Of a stretch of DNA of 64,000 bases, positions 19,037 to 27,871 are shown piece after piece (within the stretch, counting starts at the first letter, position 1; every line of letters begins with the position of its first letter). The notes below the pieces were generated by a model. It did not search any database. It was not told the origin of the DNA and saw only the letters and a list, made by a program, of their open reading frames with translations. Position numbers and translations under genes: made by a program. This DNA comes from Roseivirga pacifica. Its GTDB lineage: Bacteria > Bacteroidota > Bacteroidia > Cytophagales > Cyclobacteriaceae. The stretch covers positions 689,501 to 753,500 of the forward strand of contig NZ_FOIR01000001.1 in NCBI RefSeq assembly GCF_900111145.1. Direction: 5' to 3'.

Positions 19037-20605
19037 TTGGAAATCACTAAACCACCAGTTCTTGACTTCAACGAAGAGAACCTCATTAAGGCAATAATGG
19101 AGTGTAATCCACTGCAGTCAGAAATCAAACTAAAAAGTAGCTTCACATTCAGATATCTTATCAAATACTTTGATTACCAGTATCAAGGAGGAAATGGAAA
19201 CCAAGACCATTGTAAGGCTAAAACCATAGTAATAGAAAAGAACTATGTAAGCGAATCCTACCTGGAAGACTTTAAGTTCTATTCATCAACCTCCTTTAGA
19301 AATATATCTAAGTTTTCTTCCCGCATCCACTTCTTTCATAGTCCATTTAACCAAAGTGACTTTGTATCAAATGCTATTGGGGGCATTAAAGAAAATAAGG
19401 GGGAGGAAATTTGGAGTGGTTACTTAGGATATGTTACAGTAAGGCCATTAGGAGTGTCTCCCTTTGGTGTCTGTCTAGTAAAACCATACCCTTATATTGA
19501 AAATGTTCGGAGGAGGTATATAAATTCTGTTATACCAAACTTAAGACTTGATGTTTTTGGGAGACAAATAAACCTGCCTTCACTGGCTTTTCAACAACAG
19601 GATAAAACGGTAGGAGTTTGTGCCACTTTTGCAATTTGGTCAGCCTACCATAAACTTGCCCATTTGTTCAAAACAAAGTTACCGTCTCCATATCAAATAA
19701 GCCAAATGGCCGGTACCTCTTTATCAAACCCAAATACGTCCATGATAGAGGGATTTGATGCTGTTCAAATTACATCTGTCCTACAAAATTCAGATATTTC
19801 AAGTCTAGTGTTTACTTTAAATAACCAAGAAATAAGTAGCGGTGAATTAAAAGAGTTAATTTATTCTTATAATAAATCAGGTATACCTATCCTCCTTGGC
19901 TACGGAAACCCTGAAAACATACTAGACAGCCATTTAGTGACAATTGTTGGATATAGGATCAAAAGTAAGGCCTCAAAAAGAGGCTTTATTGGGAAAACTA
20001 AATTTGTCGCCCATGATATTTTTCGAATATACTCCCACAACGACATGTTGGGTCCATTCAGTAAAATTGATATCCTCCCTCAAAGCATTAATGGTACTAT
20101 TAAACTTAAAACATTTCAAATTTCTGGAGAGTCCTCCACTATTTCTACGGCAATGAATATGTGGATACCACTAGAAAAAAGTATTAGAGTAAGCTACTAT
20201 AGAATCAAACTTGCCGTTGAGAAAATTGAAGCACTAATTGTGAAGAAACAATTTTTAAGTTCTTTAAAGTCTATTCAATGGGATATAGCTCTTTTAAGAG
20301 CAGTAAACTATAAGCAAGAATATGCAAGTATTTCTACTGATGATCAAAGGTTTATCAACCTTAAACAAAAAATAAGATTATTCAGTTACCCCAAGTATAT
20401 TTGGTTAGCACGTATGATGAATGGGGATGACGTGCTTTGTGATTTTGTATATGATGCATCAGCTCTACCTAATGACAATATCCTTTTACAAATTAACTGT
20501 TTGGATGAGGATTTGATGACTAAAATCGAAAAAGCTAGAAACACCATTAAGGATAAAGACGACCATGGCAGCTTTTCTGAGTACCAGTACGAAAACACTT
20601 ATTAA
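19037..20605 (+). CDS. Putative papain-like (C39-type) cysteine protease, uncharacterised
   Basis: A 522-residue protein not assigned to a named family by me. The middle looks like a papain-like core: a Gln cluster before VGVCATFAIW (Cys195 as nucleophile), SHLVTIVGYR (His299), and a third site in YSHNDMLGPF (Asn335/Asp336). A preceding GYVTVRPLG motif recurs in bacterial proteins with this core. The N-terminal 110 and C-terminal 150 residues are unrecognised; no signal peptide or membrane helix is seen, so it is likely cytosolic. It starts with TTG at 19037, right after an in-frame stop, or with ATG at 19097. AT-rich composition unlike the metal genes points to separate acquisition. Confidence 0.6.
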   Translation: MEITKPPVLDFNEENLIKAIMECNPLQSEIKLKSSFTFRYLIKYFDYQYQGGNGNQDHCKAKTIVIEKNYVSESYLEDFKFYSSTSFRNISKFSSRIHFFHSPFNQSDFVSNAIGGIKENKGEEIWSGYLGYVTVRPLGVSPFGVCLVKPYPYIENVRRRYINSVIPNLRLDVFGRQINLPSLAFQQQDKTVGVCATFAIWSAYHKLAHLFKTKLPSPYQISQMAGTSLSNPNTSMIEGFDAVQITSVLQNSDISSLVFTLNNQEISSGELKELIYSYNKSGIPILLGYGNPENILDSHLVTIVGYRIKSKASKRGFIGKTKFVAHDIFRIYSHNDMLGPFSKIDILPQSINGTIKLKTFQISGESSTISTAMNMWIPLEKSIRVSYYRIKLAVEKIEALIVKKQFLSSLKSIQWDIALLRAVNYKQEYASISTDDQRFINLKQKIRLFSYPKYIWLARMMNGDDVLCDFVYDASALPNDNILLQINCLDEDLMTKIEKARNTIKDKDDHGSFSEYQYENTY

Positions 20606-20626
20606 CTGACTTTCAGTACATTAAAT

Positions 20627-20657
20627 ATTGTTAAAACACTAAAATTGTGTAACTTTG
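20627..20657 (+). promoter_or_regulatory. Bacteroidota -33/-7 promoter of the small gene at 20685
   Basis: ATTG at 20627-20630, 19 bases, then TAACTTTG at 20650-20657, close to TTTG-N19-TAnnTTTG. It lies after the protease gene and 27 bases before the ATG, so the small gene likely has its own transcript. Confidence 0.6.
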
Positions 20658-20684
20658 CACTTCCATTTTACGAAAAGGACATAT

Positions 20685-20891
20685 ATGAAAACAAGCGAAA
20701 TTAATTTTATACACAATAACTTCCCCAAACTTAGAGAAGAAGACCTTTCTGAAAAGGAGGTTAAAAGTATTTTGAAAGAGTTTGATCGTATTACGAAACG
20801 GATTGGTAAAATCCATAAAAGTATGCAACCTACAAAGAAGGATATGGAAGTGGTTTTTTCTGCCTCAACACCCGAAGTATTCATCAAATAA
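20685..20891 (+). CDS. Small helical protein, unknown
   Basis: A 68-residue charged protein, mostly alpha-helical by composition (KLREEDLSEKEVKSILKEFD), without signal peptide, Cys or known motif. I chose the ATG at 20685 because a -33/-7 promoter lies just upstream; a TTG 30 bases earlier overlaps the promoter. It stands between the protease-like gene and a small membrane protein. An antitoxin, immunity or regulatory role is possible but not shown. Confidence 0.5.
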   Translation: MKTSEINFIHNNFPKLREEDLSEKEVKSILKEFDRITKRIGKIHKSMQPTKKDMEVVFSASTPEVFIK

Positions 20892-20921
20892 TAAATCCCA
20901 CAATAACACTCACTAGATTTA

Positions 20922-21260
20922 ATGGATACTAACCCCGAAACTACAGAACTGTTTTACATTGCAGCTGTACTATTACTAACACAGACATTATATATGGTTG
21001 TGAATATTCCAAGACGGATGTTAATTCTTTTTGCCTTAATTATTTCATTTGGCTTATACTTTTTCTTTAACAAAGCACTTCTACTAGACAGTAGAGATTA
21101 TTTTTTTGCTTTCCTTAATTGTATTACAGTTTTTCTTTCGTCAGCAGGGATTATTCAGACTTTTGGTAGAAATCCCAATCACAGAAAGGGATTAAGTAGA
21201 TATTCCGGAAGAGAAAATTCAACTATTAAAAAGCACTTTTTAGACAAATGGATCATTTAA
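20922..21260 (+). CDS. Small membrane protein, unknown
   Basis: A 112-residue protein with three predicted membrane helices (LFYIAAVLLLTQTLYMVV, MLILFALIISFGLYFFF, YFFAFLNCITVFLSSAGII) and a basic C-terminal tail. No family recognised. It starts 30 bp after the small helical protein and is probably cotranscribed with it. Composition is AT-rich, as in the whole 19-21 kb cassette. Confidence 0.5.
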   Translation: MDTNPETTELFYIAAVLLLTQTLYMVVNIPRRMLILFALIISFGLYFFFNKALLLDSRDYFFAFLNCITVFLSSAGIIQTFGRNPNHRKGLSRYSGRENSTIKKHFLDKWII

Positions 21261-21372
21261 AAGGCTATCCCTTTTTCCTATTAAAGAAGAAATGACTCTA
21301 TACTAGTGTTCGTAAATTAGTGGAAGTACTGCCTACTTTCTACATTCCGGATTAGAATTACTACTAAGTAAT

Positions 21373-21843
21373 CTACTTATCCATCGCCCTTTCATATTTA
21401 GCCTTATCAAAACTATGCTTGAACAAGCTAGGTTCAGGCTGTTTGGACTCCCTGAAGTCTTTGGAAAGGCTATTATTGGTATTATAATGAGCCTTAGCCT
21501 TGGCAGTAATGTCATCCCTTAATTCCTGATCCTGACTTTCATATCCAAGTTGGATCTGCTCGTAAGGAGCGCGCAACAATTCTTTCTCAACACTCATCGA
21601 ATAGTTTAATGCTACCTTTCCGCGAACTTCCTCGCGTTTTCTAAGTTCCTCCATGTACTCTTTTTGAATCTTCTGTATGCCGAAAGATTCTTCAGGTGTT
21701 CTGCTGTACTTATTTATCATATCCAACCTGTTTCTTAATTCATGATCTGTTAAACCTGCCTTTTCAACTTCCTTGTTGTCATTCGAGGAGGGGATTTGAG
21801 TTGGTGCTAGATGGTCTTCCCTTTGATCTGGATTCTTTTTCAT
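21373..21843 (-). CDS. Unknown charged protein of the mobilisation module
   Basis: A 156-residue, strongly charged and helical protein with no membrane segment (ELRNRLDMINKYSRTPEESF, EYMEELRKREEVRGK). It is the last gene of the relaxase operon, 20 bp after the 116-residue gene. Small charged proteins next to a relaxase are often accessory DNA-processing factors, but I recognise no family, so this is inference from place. Confidence 0.55.
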   Translation of the reverse strand: MKKNPDQREDHLAPTQIPSSNDNKEVEKAGLTDHELRNRLDMINKYSRTPEESFGIQKIQKEYMEELRKREEVRGKVALNYSMSVEKELLRAPYEQIQLGYESQDQELRDDITAKAKAHYNTNNSLSKDFRESKQPEPSLFKHSFDKAKYERAMDK

Positions 21844-21863
21844 ATTTAGTGGGTTAAAATGAT

Positions 21864-22211
21864 TTAGTGCATAAGATTTTCTCCTTCGAGCGTTATATTT
21901 TCAATAAAAACAGATGAGTCTCCATCATCCTTTCCGCAAGGGTGGGTTTTGATGTAGGTTAGAACCTCCTTGGATAGAGCATCCTCAATGGCCGATAATC
22001 CTCTACCGGAAATTGTGATTTGAACCTCATAGGCTTTAATGATCAGCTCCTGATTATCCTTAAGGATAAAAATGGGAAGAAGAGAGTAGGGAATACTATA
22101 TCGTTCGCCACTTCTCATATGGATATAGAAGCGCTTGACCAATTCGTTAGAATGAGCCACTGCATAAGGCTGATAATCCAGTATTGCCAAGGAACCCTCA
22201 TTATTATCCAT
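21864..22211 (-). CDS. Unknown small protein, translationally coupled to the relaxase
   Basis: A 115-residue protein starting MDNNEGSLAILDYQPYAV. Its ATG overlaps the stop codon of the MobF gene (ATGGATAA), a typical coupling overlap, so I prefer this start to the longer frame from 22280. It looks alpha/beta with no Cys pair apart from HPCGKDD and no membrane helix. No family recognised. It may assist relaxosome formation. Confidence 0.6.
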   Translation of the reverse strand: MDNNEGSLAILDYQPYAVAHSNELVKRFYIHMRSGERYSIPYSLLPIFILKDNQELIIKAYEVQITISGRGLSAIEDALSKEVLTYIKTHPCGKDDGDSSVFIENITLEGENLMH

Positions 22212-24951
22212 GTCCTTTCGGTTTTGGCTGGTTTGAAATACCCGGTGAAGCCCATTGTGCTCTTCTTCTGGTCTGGTCATGTTCCCTTATCTTCTCATTG
22301 AGAGAACGATGGTGATTTCTTTGATATCTCACCAAAGTTTGTTGATGCTGTTGTACTATTTCATGTGCGCTTATTCGTTGTTCGCTTTTGGCTATTGCCT
22401 TTTTCAATTCTGCCTTATCAGATGTAAAGAGCTTCGCGGAATGCTTTCCTCTGCTGACTGAAACATACAGACCTTCTCTTGAAAAACTTCCATTGGAAGG
22501 GTCAACTGAAATAAGGACATGGTCGGCATCTTTTCCTTGGCTCGAATGGCTGGTGTCACATGCTGAATAACGAATATGTCCGATGTCCTTAGCCAAAGTC
22601 TTTCCATTGGAAAGTTTGATGTCGCCATTTTTAGTAAACCCTGTTACATGATAAGATGTACCATTTAGGGCTTTCGTACCCTGCTGTGTTTTGGTGTTTA
22701 TCGTGAGCCTTATCTGGTCACCTTTTGCTAAATGAATCTTTGACTGCTGGTAGACTTCAAATCTATCGGCATGTTGCAAGGGTAATTGCTTGATCATACC
22801 ATGCTTTCTATCCCTGACCTTGAGCTCATTTGGTTTCTTGCCACATATGACTTCGAATTCAACACCGGCACGGTAATCACCCTTGCTATTGGAAATAAAC
22901 CTCAGAACCATTCCAGGCTCATAATTGGCCTTTTCTCTTTTCTCATCTATTGTGAAGGATAAAGTCTGTAGTCTGTTGAATTCACGTTCTTTTCCTTTAA
23001 TTAGCCCTTCTTTTTTTTGGTTCTGGCGAATGATGTTATTTACCAGATTGACCTCTTTATGAGTTGGGCTGATTACGAGACATGATTTTTTAGATTTAAT
23101 AGTGTCGAGATAGGCATTTGCAATTTTGTCGAGTCTTTTATCCCTATCAGGCTCTTCAATTACCCCTCCCAACTTGTCCAGCTTCTTGAAGCCTTCGTAG
23201 ATTCTATTCTTGGCGAGGGACTGTACAACTGAACGATAAGGCTCATTTTGCTGCCGAACTATTTTATTGACCGTAACAGTATTGACCTTTGCCTTTTCAA
23301 GCAAATGCCGCATAGCATCACCATACTGAGCAGGCGGAACATGCTGGGAAGTATCTCCAGACATAATCAACCTGGCCTTCTTCTCTTTGGCAATGGCCAA
23401 AATTTGATTGGTAACTTTGGTGCCACACATTCCTGCTTCGTCAACCAGTATTACCTGTCCGGAAACTTTCTCTTGAAGAGCTTTATTCTTAAGGAACCCA
23501 GCGATTGTCTCAGCCTTGAAATGCTTACCCCTTAAAACTGAGACAGCTTGAGAAGAGGGTGCTAGGCTAAATAATTGTTTCCCGGATAGAGCAATGGCAT
23601 CCCTAGCTTCAGTCAATAATGTTGTTTTTCCTACCCCGGCACTCCCTTTTAAGGCTGTTATAAAATCCCTGGAGTTCAGAATTTGTTTGACTGCATTTTT
23701 CTGCTGATCGTTCAATAGGTGTTGCTTAGGCGTGTAGTCCTGAAAGATTGGAGTGAAAGTACCTTTTCCCTCATTGGCCCGCATGACAAGTTCAGATTCT
23801 TGCCTGATCATTTCCTTTGTTGTTAGAAAAGGAACCGTGTCAATTTCAGCTTTGATAACGTCACCCCTCCTTCCTAAAGCTGCTTTAACATCTTCAGGCA
23901 ACAATGTGCCATAACCCAATTTGAGCGCGTATGCGAGGACATCACTTTGCTTAAAAGCGGAGTTCCTTTCACAGTGGTGTTGAATTGATTTTTCAATGGC
24001 CTGATCAGCTGAAACACTGTCTATTTTATGTATTGTCTCGCTTTTTAACTTGAATAGCGCCTCAAATTCCTTCTCACTCAATCGGCTCTTCCAGTTCTCG
24101 TACTGCTCTTCTTCTCCAACTACTTTTGCTTTGGCATTTCTGGTTAGAAGTGCCAGTTTGGACTTGTCTGAAATTCCATTTTCTAAAGCGAATTGATCTA
24201 TGGTCTTGCTTCTATTTGAGTAAAGCATGATTTGTTCGCGAGTGATGCCAACAAGCTCGAAACGATCACGGGTGATCCTAGTCCTAAAGCCTAATTTTTC
24301 AAGGTTTTTGGCTAAATGTGAGTGGTAAGCAGCTTCGAAATATTTGGCCTGTCGATGAACTGAATTGCCTAGCTCAAGGGCCTGAAACCTGTTATTGATA
24401 TGGCTAAATGTTACGTTTGGGATTAGACAGTGCGTATGCATTTGAGGATCTGATACATATATAGTTTTTCCATCCTTTTTTATCTCACTGGGCCTGCTCA
24501 AAAAGTGGTCAAAATTGGCAATTAGGAGCTCACCACAGGTTTCCCATCCTCTTTGAGTCGCTGAATTATGCTGACTCTGGGCGTTTGCCTCGATCTCCGT
24601 CAAAACGGATTTATATGCCTGAATATGACATTCATGGATGGCTACATTCTTGGTCAATCCGAAAAGCAATGATACGCTCTTGGGAGCGGAGAAGGTGAAG
24701 TCGTAATAGCTTCTGGCATTATCTACCTTTCTTACTTTAAAGCTGATATCTGAATTTGGAACTTGTCCTTTGCCAAAGCTGATAAAATCTGATTTTTTGA
24801 CTTGGACACCATCATAGCCAATGCGCTTGCTGATTTTACCAAACCAAGTCGCCTTAACCTCATGCTCTAAATAATAAGCACTCTCATGAGAAAGGTTGAT
24901 ATAGTAATCGGATGCAGATTTCACATCCTTGAAAACATTAATTCCAAGCAT
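22204..24951 (-). CDS. MobF-family conjugative relaxase-helicase (TrwC/TraI-like)
   Basis: A 915-residue protein that nicks and unwinds DNA for transfer. The N-terminal TrwC-type relaxase domain has Tyr pairs (16-17 and 26-27) as nicking-residue candidates, SAPKSVSLLFGL, and the metal-binding His motif MHTHCLIPN (His172, His174; His149 may be the third). The second half is a RecD-like helicase with Walker A GSAGVGKTT (436-444), Walker B VILVDEAGMC and a final motif SSQGKDADHVLISV. Length is normal for short MobF proteins. Its presence shows that this region belongs to a transferable element. Confidence 0.92.
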   Translation of the reverse strand: MLGINVFKDVKSASDYYINLSHESAYYLEHEVKATWFGKISKRIGYDGVQVKKSDFISFGKGQVPNSDISFKVRKVDNARSYYDFTFSAPKSVSLLFGLTKNVAIHECHIQAYKSVLTEIEANAQSQHNSATQRGWETCGELLIANFDHFLSRPSEIKKDGKTIYVSDPQMHTHCLIPNVTFSHINNRFQALELGNSVHRQAKYFEAAYHSHLAKNLEKLGFRTRITRDRFELVGITREQIMLYSNRSKTIDQFALENGISDKSKLALLTRNAKAKVVGEEEQYENWKSRLSEKEFEALFKLKSETIHKIDSVSADQAIEKSIQHHCERNSAFKQSDVLAYALKLGYGTLLPEDVKAALGRRGDVIKAEIDTVPFLTTKEMIRQESELVMRANEGKGTFTPIFQDYTPKQHLLNDQQKNAVKQILNSRDFITALKGSAGVGKTTLLTEARDAIALSGKQLFSLAPSSQAVSVLRGKHFKAETIAGFLKNKALQEKVSGQVILVDEAGMCGTKVTNQILAIAKEKKARLIMSGDTSQHVPPAQYGDAMRHLLEKAKVNTVTVNKIVRQQNEPYRSVVQSLAKNRIYEGFKKLDKLGGVIEEPDRDKRLDKIANAYLDTIKSKKSCLVISPTHKEVNLVNNIIRQNQKKEGLIKGKEREFNRLQTLSFTIDEKREKANYEPGMVLRFISNSKGDYRAGVEFEVICGKKPNELKVRDRKHGMIKQLPLQHADRFEVYQQSKIHLAKGDQIRLTINTKTQQGTKALNGTSYHVTGFTKNGDIKLSNGKTLAKDIGHIRYSACDTSHSSQGKDADHVLISVDPSNGSFSREGLYVSVSRGKHSAKLFTSDKAELKKAIAKSEQRISAHEIVQQHQQTLVRYQRNHHRSLNEKIREHDQTRRRAQWASPGISNQPKPKGHG

Positions 24952-25056
24952 CGTTCTTGTCTTAATATGTAGGTGATTTGTTTACGGTCGCTGGACGGAG
25001 TCCGGCTGTTGATAGATAGTTTGTATCTGTTTTTGACATACACGTCAAGGTTGTAA
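24952..25056. other. Candidate oriT / relaxase leader region
   Basis: The gap upstream of the relaxase contains two short inverted repeats: GGAC-GGA-GTCC near 24990 and TTGAC-6-GTCAA at 25033-25048. In MobF systems the transfer origin is commonly next to the relaxase operon. No nic consensus could be confirmed. Confidence 0.3.
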
Positions 25057-25078
25057 GAATGCTTTTCACGAAGCATTC
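25057..25078. terminator. Hairpin at the 3' end of the upstream membrane-protein gene
   Basis: GAATGCTT-TTCACG-AAGCATTC, a perfect 8-bp stem overlapping the stop codon of the gene ending at 25066. There is no strong T-run, so it could be a weak terminator or part of the oriT region. Confidence 0.4.
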
Positions 25079-25827
25079 AAATAAGCCTGACGATTAAGCT
25101 GAGCTGTTTTAGATTTGATTTGAGTAATGAACTCAGCGCTGGACATTAAGAAGCAGAATAATCCAAATGTTTGGTCTTGTGCCACCGACCAAAAGTAGTA
25201 GCCGATAGATGCCGTGATTCCACACTCAATAAAAGTATTAACTACAAACTCATTCGCTTTCAGCTTCAGCCGCCCTTTGGTGAGTCTTTTGATTTTTGAG
25301 AAAAGTTTATTTAGCCCTAATAGAATCAAGCTTTCTCCAGATTTACTCATGTCATCCGGATTGCCTTTTCCGATGTAAATCATGGTTGTATTTACAAGAC
25401 CTGCCAGAAGTAAGAGGCAGGAATACACAAGAAGAGGGAGGCTTCGTATATCAACAAATATCCAAGAATATAGGGTATCCCAATCTTGTATGAATGGTAG
25501 AAAGGGCAATATCAGCAAAGAAAAAGAGCCTAAGACCAGATAAGAATGTTCCGAATTGGCAATCAGGGCAAGTCCTACAGAACAGAAAGTGAGTATTATG
25601 CCTTGATTTAATAATCCAAACCGATATCTAAAGACTGTGTTTTGACAATTGGCCAACACTGCTGTCGTAAATTCGACCCATTGACCCAATAGCCTTAAAA
25701 GAGCCAGGGGTGGATTATTGAATAGGAGTTTGTAAACCTCAGTCTTGGTGGCACCGAAAAAAACGGAACTGTCACCAAAACACTTTTTTCTGGGTTTGAA
25801 GTCTTGATTTGATTTCTTGGTTATCAT
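25066..25827 (-). CDS. Unknown multi-pass membrane protein
   Basis: A 253-residue protein with about five hydrophobic helices (e.g. GIILTFCSVGLALIANSEH, LPLLVYSCLLLLAGLVNTT) and a basic loop (KIKRLTKGRLKLK). I chose ATG at 25827; the longer frame opens with TTG. It is the last of four unrecognised minus-strand genes upstream of the relaxase. It could be part of the mating apparatus, an exclusion protein or an unrelated cargo; I recognise no family. Confidence 0.6.
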   Translation of the reverse strand: MITKKSNQDFKPRKKCFGDSSVFFGATKTEVYKLLFNNPPLALLRLLGQWVEFTTAVLANCQNTVFRYRFGLLNQGIILTFCSVGLALIANSEHSYLVLGSFSLLILPFLPFIQDWDTLYSWIFVDIRSLPLLVYSCLLLLAGLVNTTMIYIGKGNPDDMSKSGESLILLGLNKLFSKIKRLTKGRLKLKANEFVVNTFIECGITASIGYYFWSVAQDQTFGLFCFLMSSAEFITQIKSKTAQLNRQAYLNAS

Positions 25828-25919
25828 AGCTGTAAGGTTTGATTTTGAGAAGGCAAAGCGATCCAAGGCAAGGCCTTTACCAAGCCTTGGAGAGTACTTT
25901 AAATAGAGTTGGGGATTAT

Positions 25920-26681
25920 TTAGTAGCTAGACCTTATGGACACGACTAAATTATGTTCCTCATAAAAACGCTTCCAAAACTTGGCAGCTTCATAAGTAAC
26001 GAGAGAGTTCTCAGGACAGATCAAGACAATCTCAGTACCTTCGAATGCATCTGAAACAGTTTCTGATGCAACCAACAGGTCTTTGAGTTTTTCGTAATCA
26101 GTTTGAAGTTTTCCAGGCTCCTTAAAATAGTCTTCTCCCATTTCCATCGTTATCGACGATTCTATATAGTCTGCAAAAACAATCATTTTTCGATGTTGAG
26201 CGGAATGGTCTATTTGGGATAGACCATTTAGCATCCCTCTGTAGAGGTTACTTATTTGATCTGTGGCATTTCGAGACAGTAAATCATTGGTTCGTTGCCT
26301 AGATAGATCATAAAAGGCATTGACTTCATTTATTCTATCATCTCTGGGGTTTAACATCCATATCTTCGGCTCTAACTCGGCTTTACTCACAATTGGTAGA
26401 TAGGACTTGCCCATGTATGAAAAGTGAATTCTGGCCCCATTACTGGTTGGGGAATTCTGCTCGATCCCCATTTCTTGCATTAGTGAAGCATGTAGGTCAT
26501 TCCCATTTAGTGTGGCCTTTGAGCCTTCATACGACATAGATACATCAATCAGCAAAACATACTCATAGTTGTCTCCTATCAATTGTTCTTTCTCTTCACA
26601 AGAAATGACAGTGGCTGATAGTATTAGCATTGCCCCAATTAGTGACAATGCATTGAAAATATTTTTGTTTGATAGTTTCAT
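25920..26681 (-). CDS. VWA-like lipoprotein, unknown
   Basis: A 253-residue protein with a lipoprotein signal (VISC, Cys28). The mature part starts with YVLLIDVSMSYEGS, a MIDAS-like DxSxS motif (Asp46, Ser48, Ser50) of von Willebrand A domains, then further Rossmann-like strands (KMIVFADYI, GTEIVLICPENS). VWA lipoproteins bind partner proteins through a metal ion. It is placed between two membrane-protein genes in the transfer module and may be a cell-surface partner, but no known conjugation gene matches. Confidence 0.65.
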   Translation of the reverse strand: MKLSNKNIFNALSLIGAMLILSATVISCEEKEQLIGDNYEYVLLIDVSMSYEGSKATLNGNDLHASLMQEMGIEQNSPTSNGARIHFSYMGKSYLPIVSKAELEPKIWMLNPRDDRINEVNAFYDLSRQRTNDLLSRNATDQISNLYRGMLNGLSQIDHSAQHRKMIVFADYIESSITMEMGEDYFKEPGKLQTDYEKLKDLLVASETVSDAFEGTEIVLICPENSLVTYEAAKFWKRFYEEHNLVVSIRSSY

Positions 26682-26708
26682 GGATATAGAGTTTTAAGGG
26701 TTGAATAA

Positions 26709-27389
26709 TCAGGCTACGTCACGGTAATCACTGTAACCTCTTTTAATTTCAGCTATGATCTCTCTTTCGAGGTGTTCAATAGACTTTAACTCGGCCTCTT
26801 TCTCCTTGGCCAACTTTTCAATTCTGTTTGAGGTGTAGGCAATGCTTTTGTTGAGCGATTCAAGCTTATTATCCATGGATACTTGGGCTTTAATCAGCAA
26901 TTGATCTTGCGCTCTTTTAAGGTCATTTTTCAGCTGGATTTTACTCCCTTTGAGCGCATTAATTTTATTGTTTAGAAAGGCTTTGAGTCTGGGAATTCTG
27001 TATTTCTCTTCATCTATGGCATATCCATAAGAGAAAAGAATACCTACCATAAAGACGAGAAGAATGATCAGGCCGAAACCAAAGTCGACTTGTTTACTTA
27101 CAAGATATAGCACCATACCCAAGCCGACCATGAATGAAATTATGGCCCTTTTCCATCTCTTGAGTGCTAAAGACTTCCCAATGAACTGTGCAAGTTTCAT
27201 TTCAACAATGCTCATGCACAATGAAAGGACTAAACCGAAGAAGTAAACCCCTCCTGAAAACTCCTCGAATGTAGGACGATTCAAAACAGTGCATAAAATG
27301 ACATACACTATTACAACAAACAAGTATGACTTTCTGTACAAACTGTTATTTCCGGTGGTTTCTAATTCATTAATCATGGCTATTTTCAT
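26709..27389 (-). CDS. Membrane protein with long C-terminal coiled coil, unknown
   Basis: A 226-residue protein. Three to four membrane helices in the first 130 residues (YLFVVIVYVILCTVL, VYFFGLVLSLCMSIV, GLIILLVFMVGILFSYGYA) are followed by a coiled coil of about 85 residues (KEKEAELKSIEHLEREIIAE). Its start overlaps the end of the upstream coiled-coil gene by about 20 bases, so both are coupled. Another in-frame ATG is four codons later. No family recognised. Confidence 0.6.
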   Translation of the reverse strand: MKIAMINELETTGNNSLYRKSYLFVVIVYVILCTVLNRPTFEEFSGGVYFFGLVLSLCMSIVEMKLAQFIGKSLALKRWKRAIISFMVGLGMVLYLVSKQVDFGFGLIILLVFMVGILFSYGYAIDEEKYRIPRLKAFLNNKINALKGSKIQLKNDLKRAQDQLLIKAQVSMDNKLESLNKSIAYTSNRIEKLAKEKEAELKSIEHLEREIIAEIKRGYSDYRDVA

Positions 27390-27828
27390 TTTGTAGCTCT
27401 AATAATTTTACTGTAGTATTTTGAAGTTCATCCTGAACCTTAGTTAACTCTACCATAAGCTTTGTGACACTTTGATGGTCAGCTTCCGGTAGTGTATTTA
27501 TGAGCCTTTTGAGATAAGCATCAGGATCAGCACTGATTTTTTCCAACTCCTGTTTATCTGCTTTTAAGGAGTTATTGCTTTCTATAATTTCCTGATCATA
27601 GATTGAAGAGGTAGAAACCTTCATTTCAGACATAGCAGTCTGAGCTTGAGAGATAACTTCTGTGTCTTCAATGTTTTTAGAGGCACTGTCAAAAGATTTT
27701 TTCCGCCATTCGGCAGTCACTTTAGACTTTGACAGTCTTTGGTACCTTTCTTTCTTTTTGGACTCTTCTACGTTACCACCTTGCAGTATGAGAAGTAGCC
27801 ACTTTTTCATAGTTGGAATAAGTTTCAT
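27370..27828 (-). CDS. Coiled-coil protein, unknown
   Basis: A 152-residue, charged helical protein (KKWLLLILQGG near the start, then long heptad-like helices with KVQDELQNTTVKLLELQNEN). A start at ATG 27810 is equally possible. It opens the minus-strand operon of four unknown genes leading to the relaxase and overlaps the next gene. With the coiled coil of its neighbour it may form a complex; this is inference. Confidence 0.55.
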   Translation of the reverse strand: MKLIPTMKKWLLLILQGGNVEESKKKERYQRLSKSKVTAEWRKKSFDSASKNIEDTEVISQAQTAMSEMKVSTSSIYDQEIIESNNSLKADKQELEKISADPDAYLKRLINTLPEADHQSVTKLMVELTKVQDELQNTTVKLLELQNENSHD

Positions 27829-27871
27829 ATTAATTTCAAGATTGATTCTAACAAACCTATTGCTTATCCCC

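Noticed and set aside
18932-25043. 13-base direct repeat TTTTGACATACAC at 18932-18944 and 25031-25043, considered as element ends or att copies.
   Set aside because: A 13-mer match is expected by chance several times in a 64-kb AT-rich sequence, and neither copy lies at a sensible boundary.
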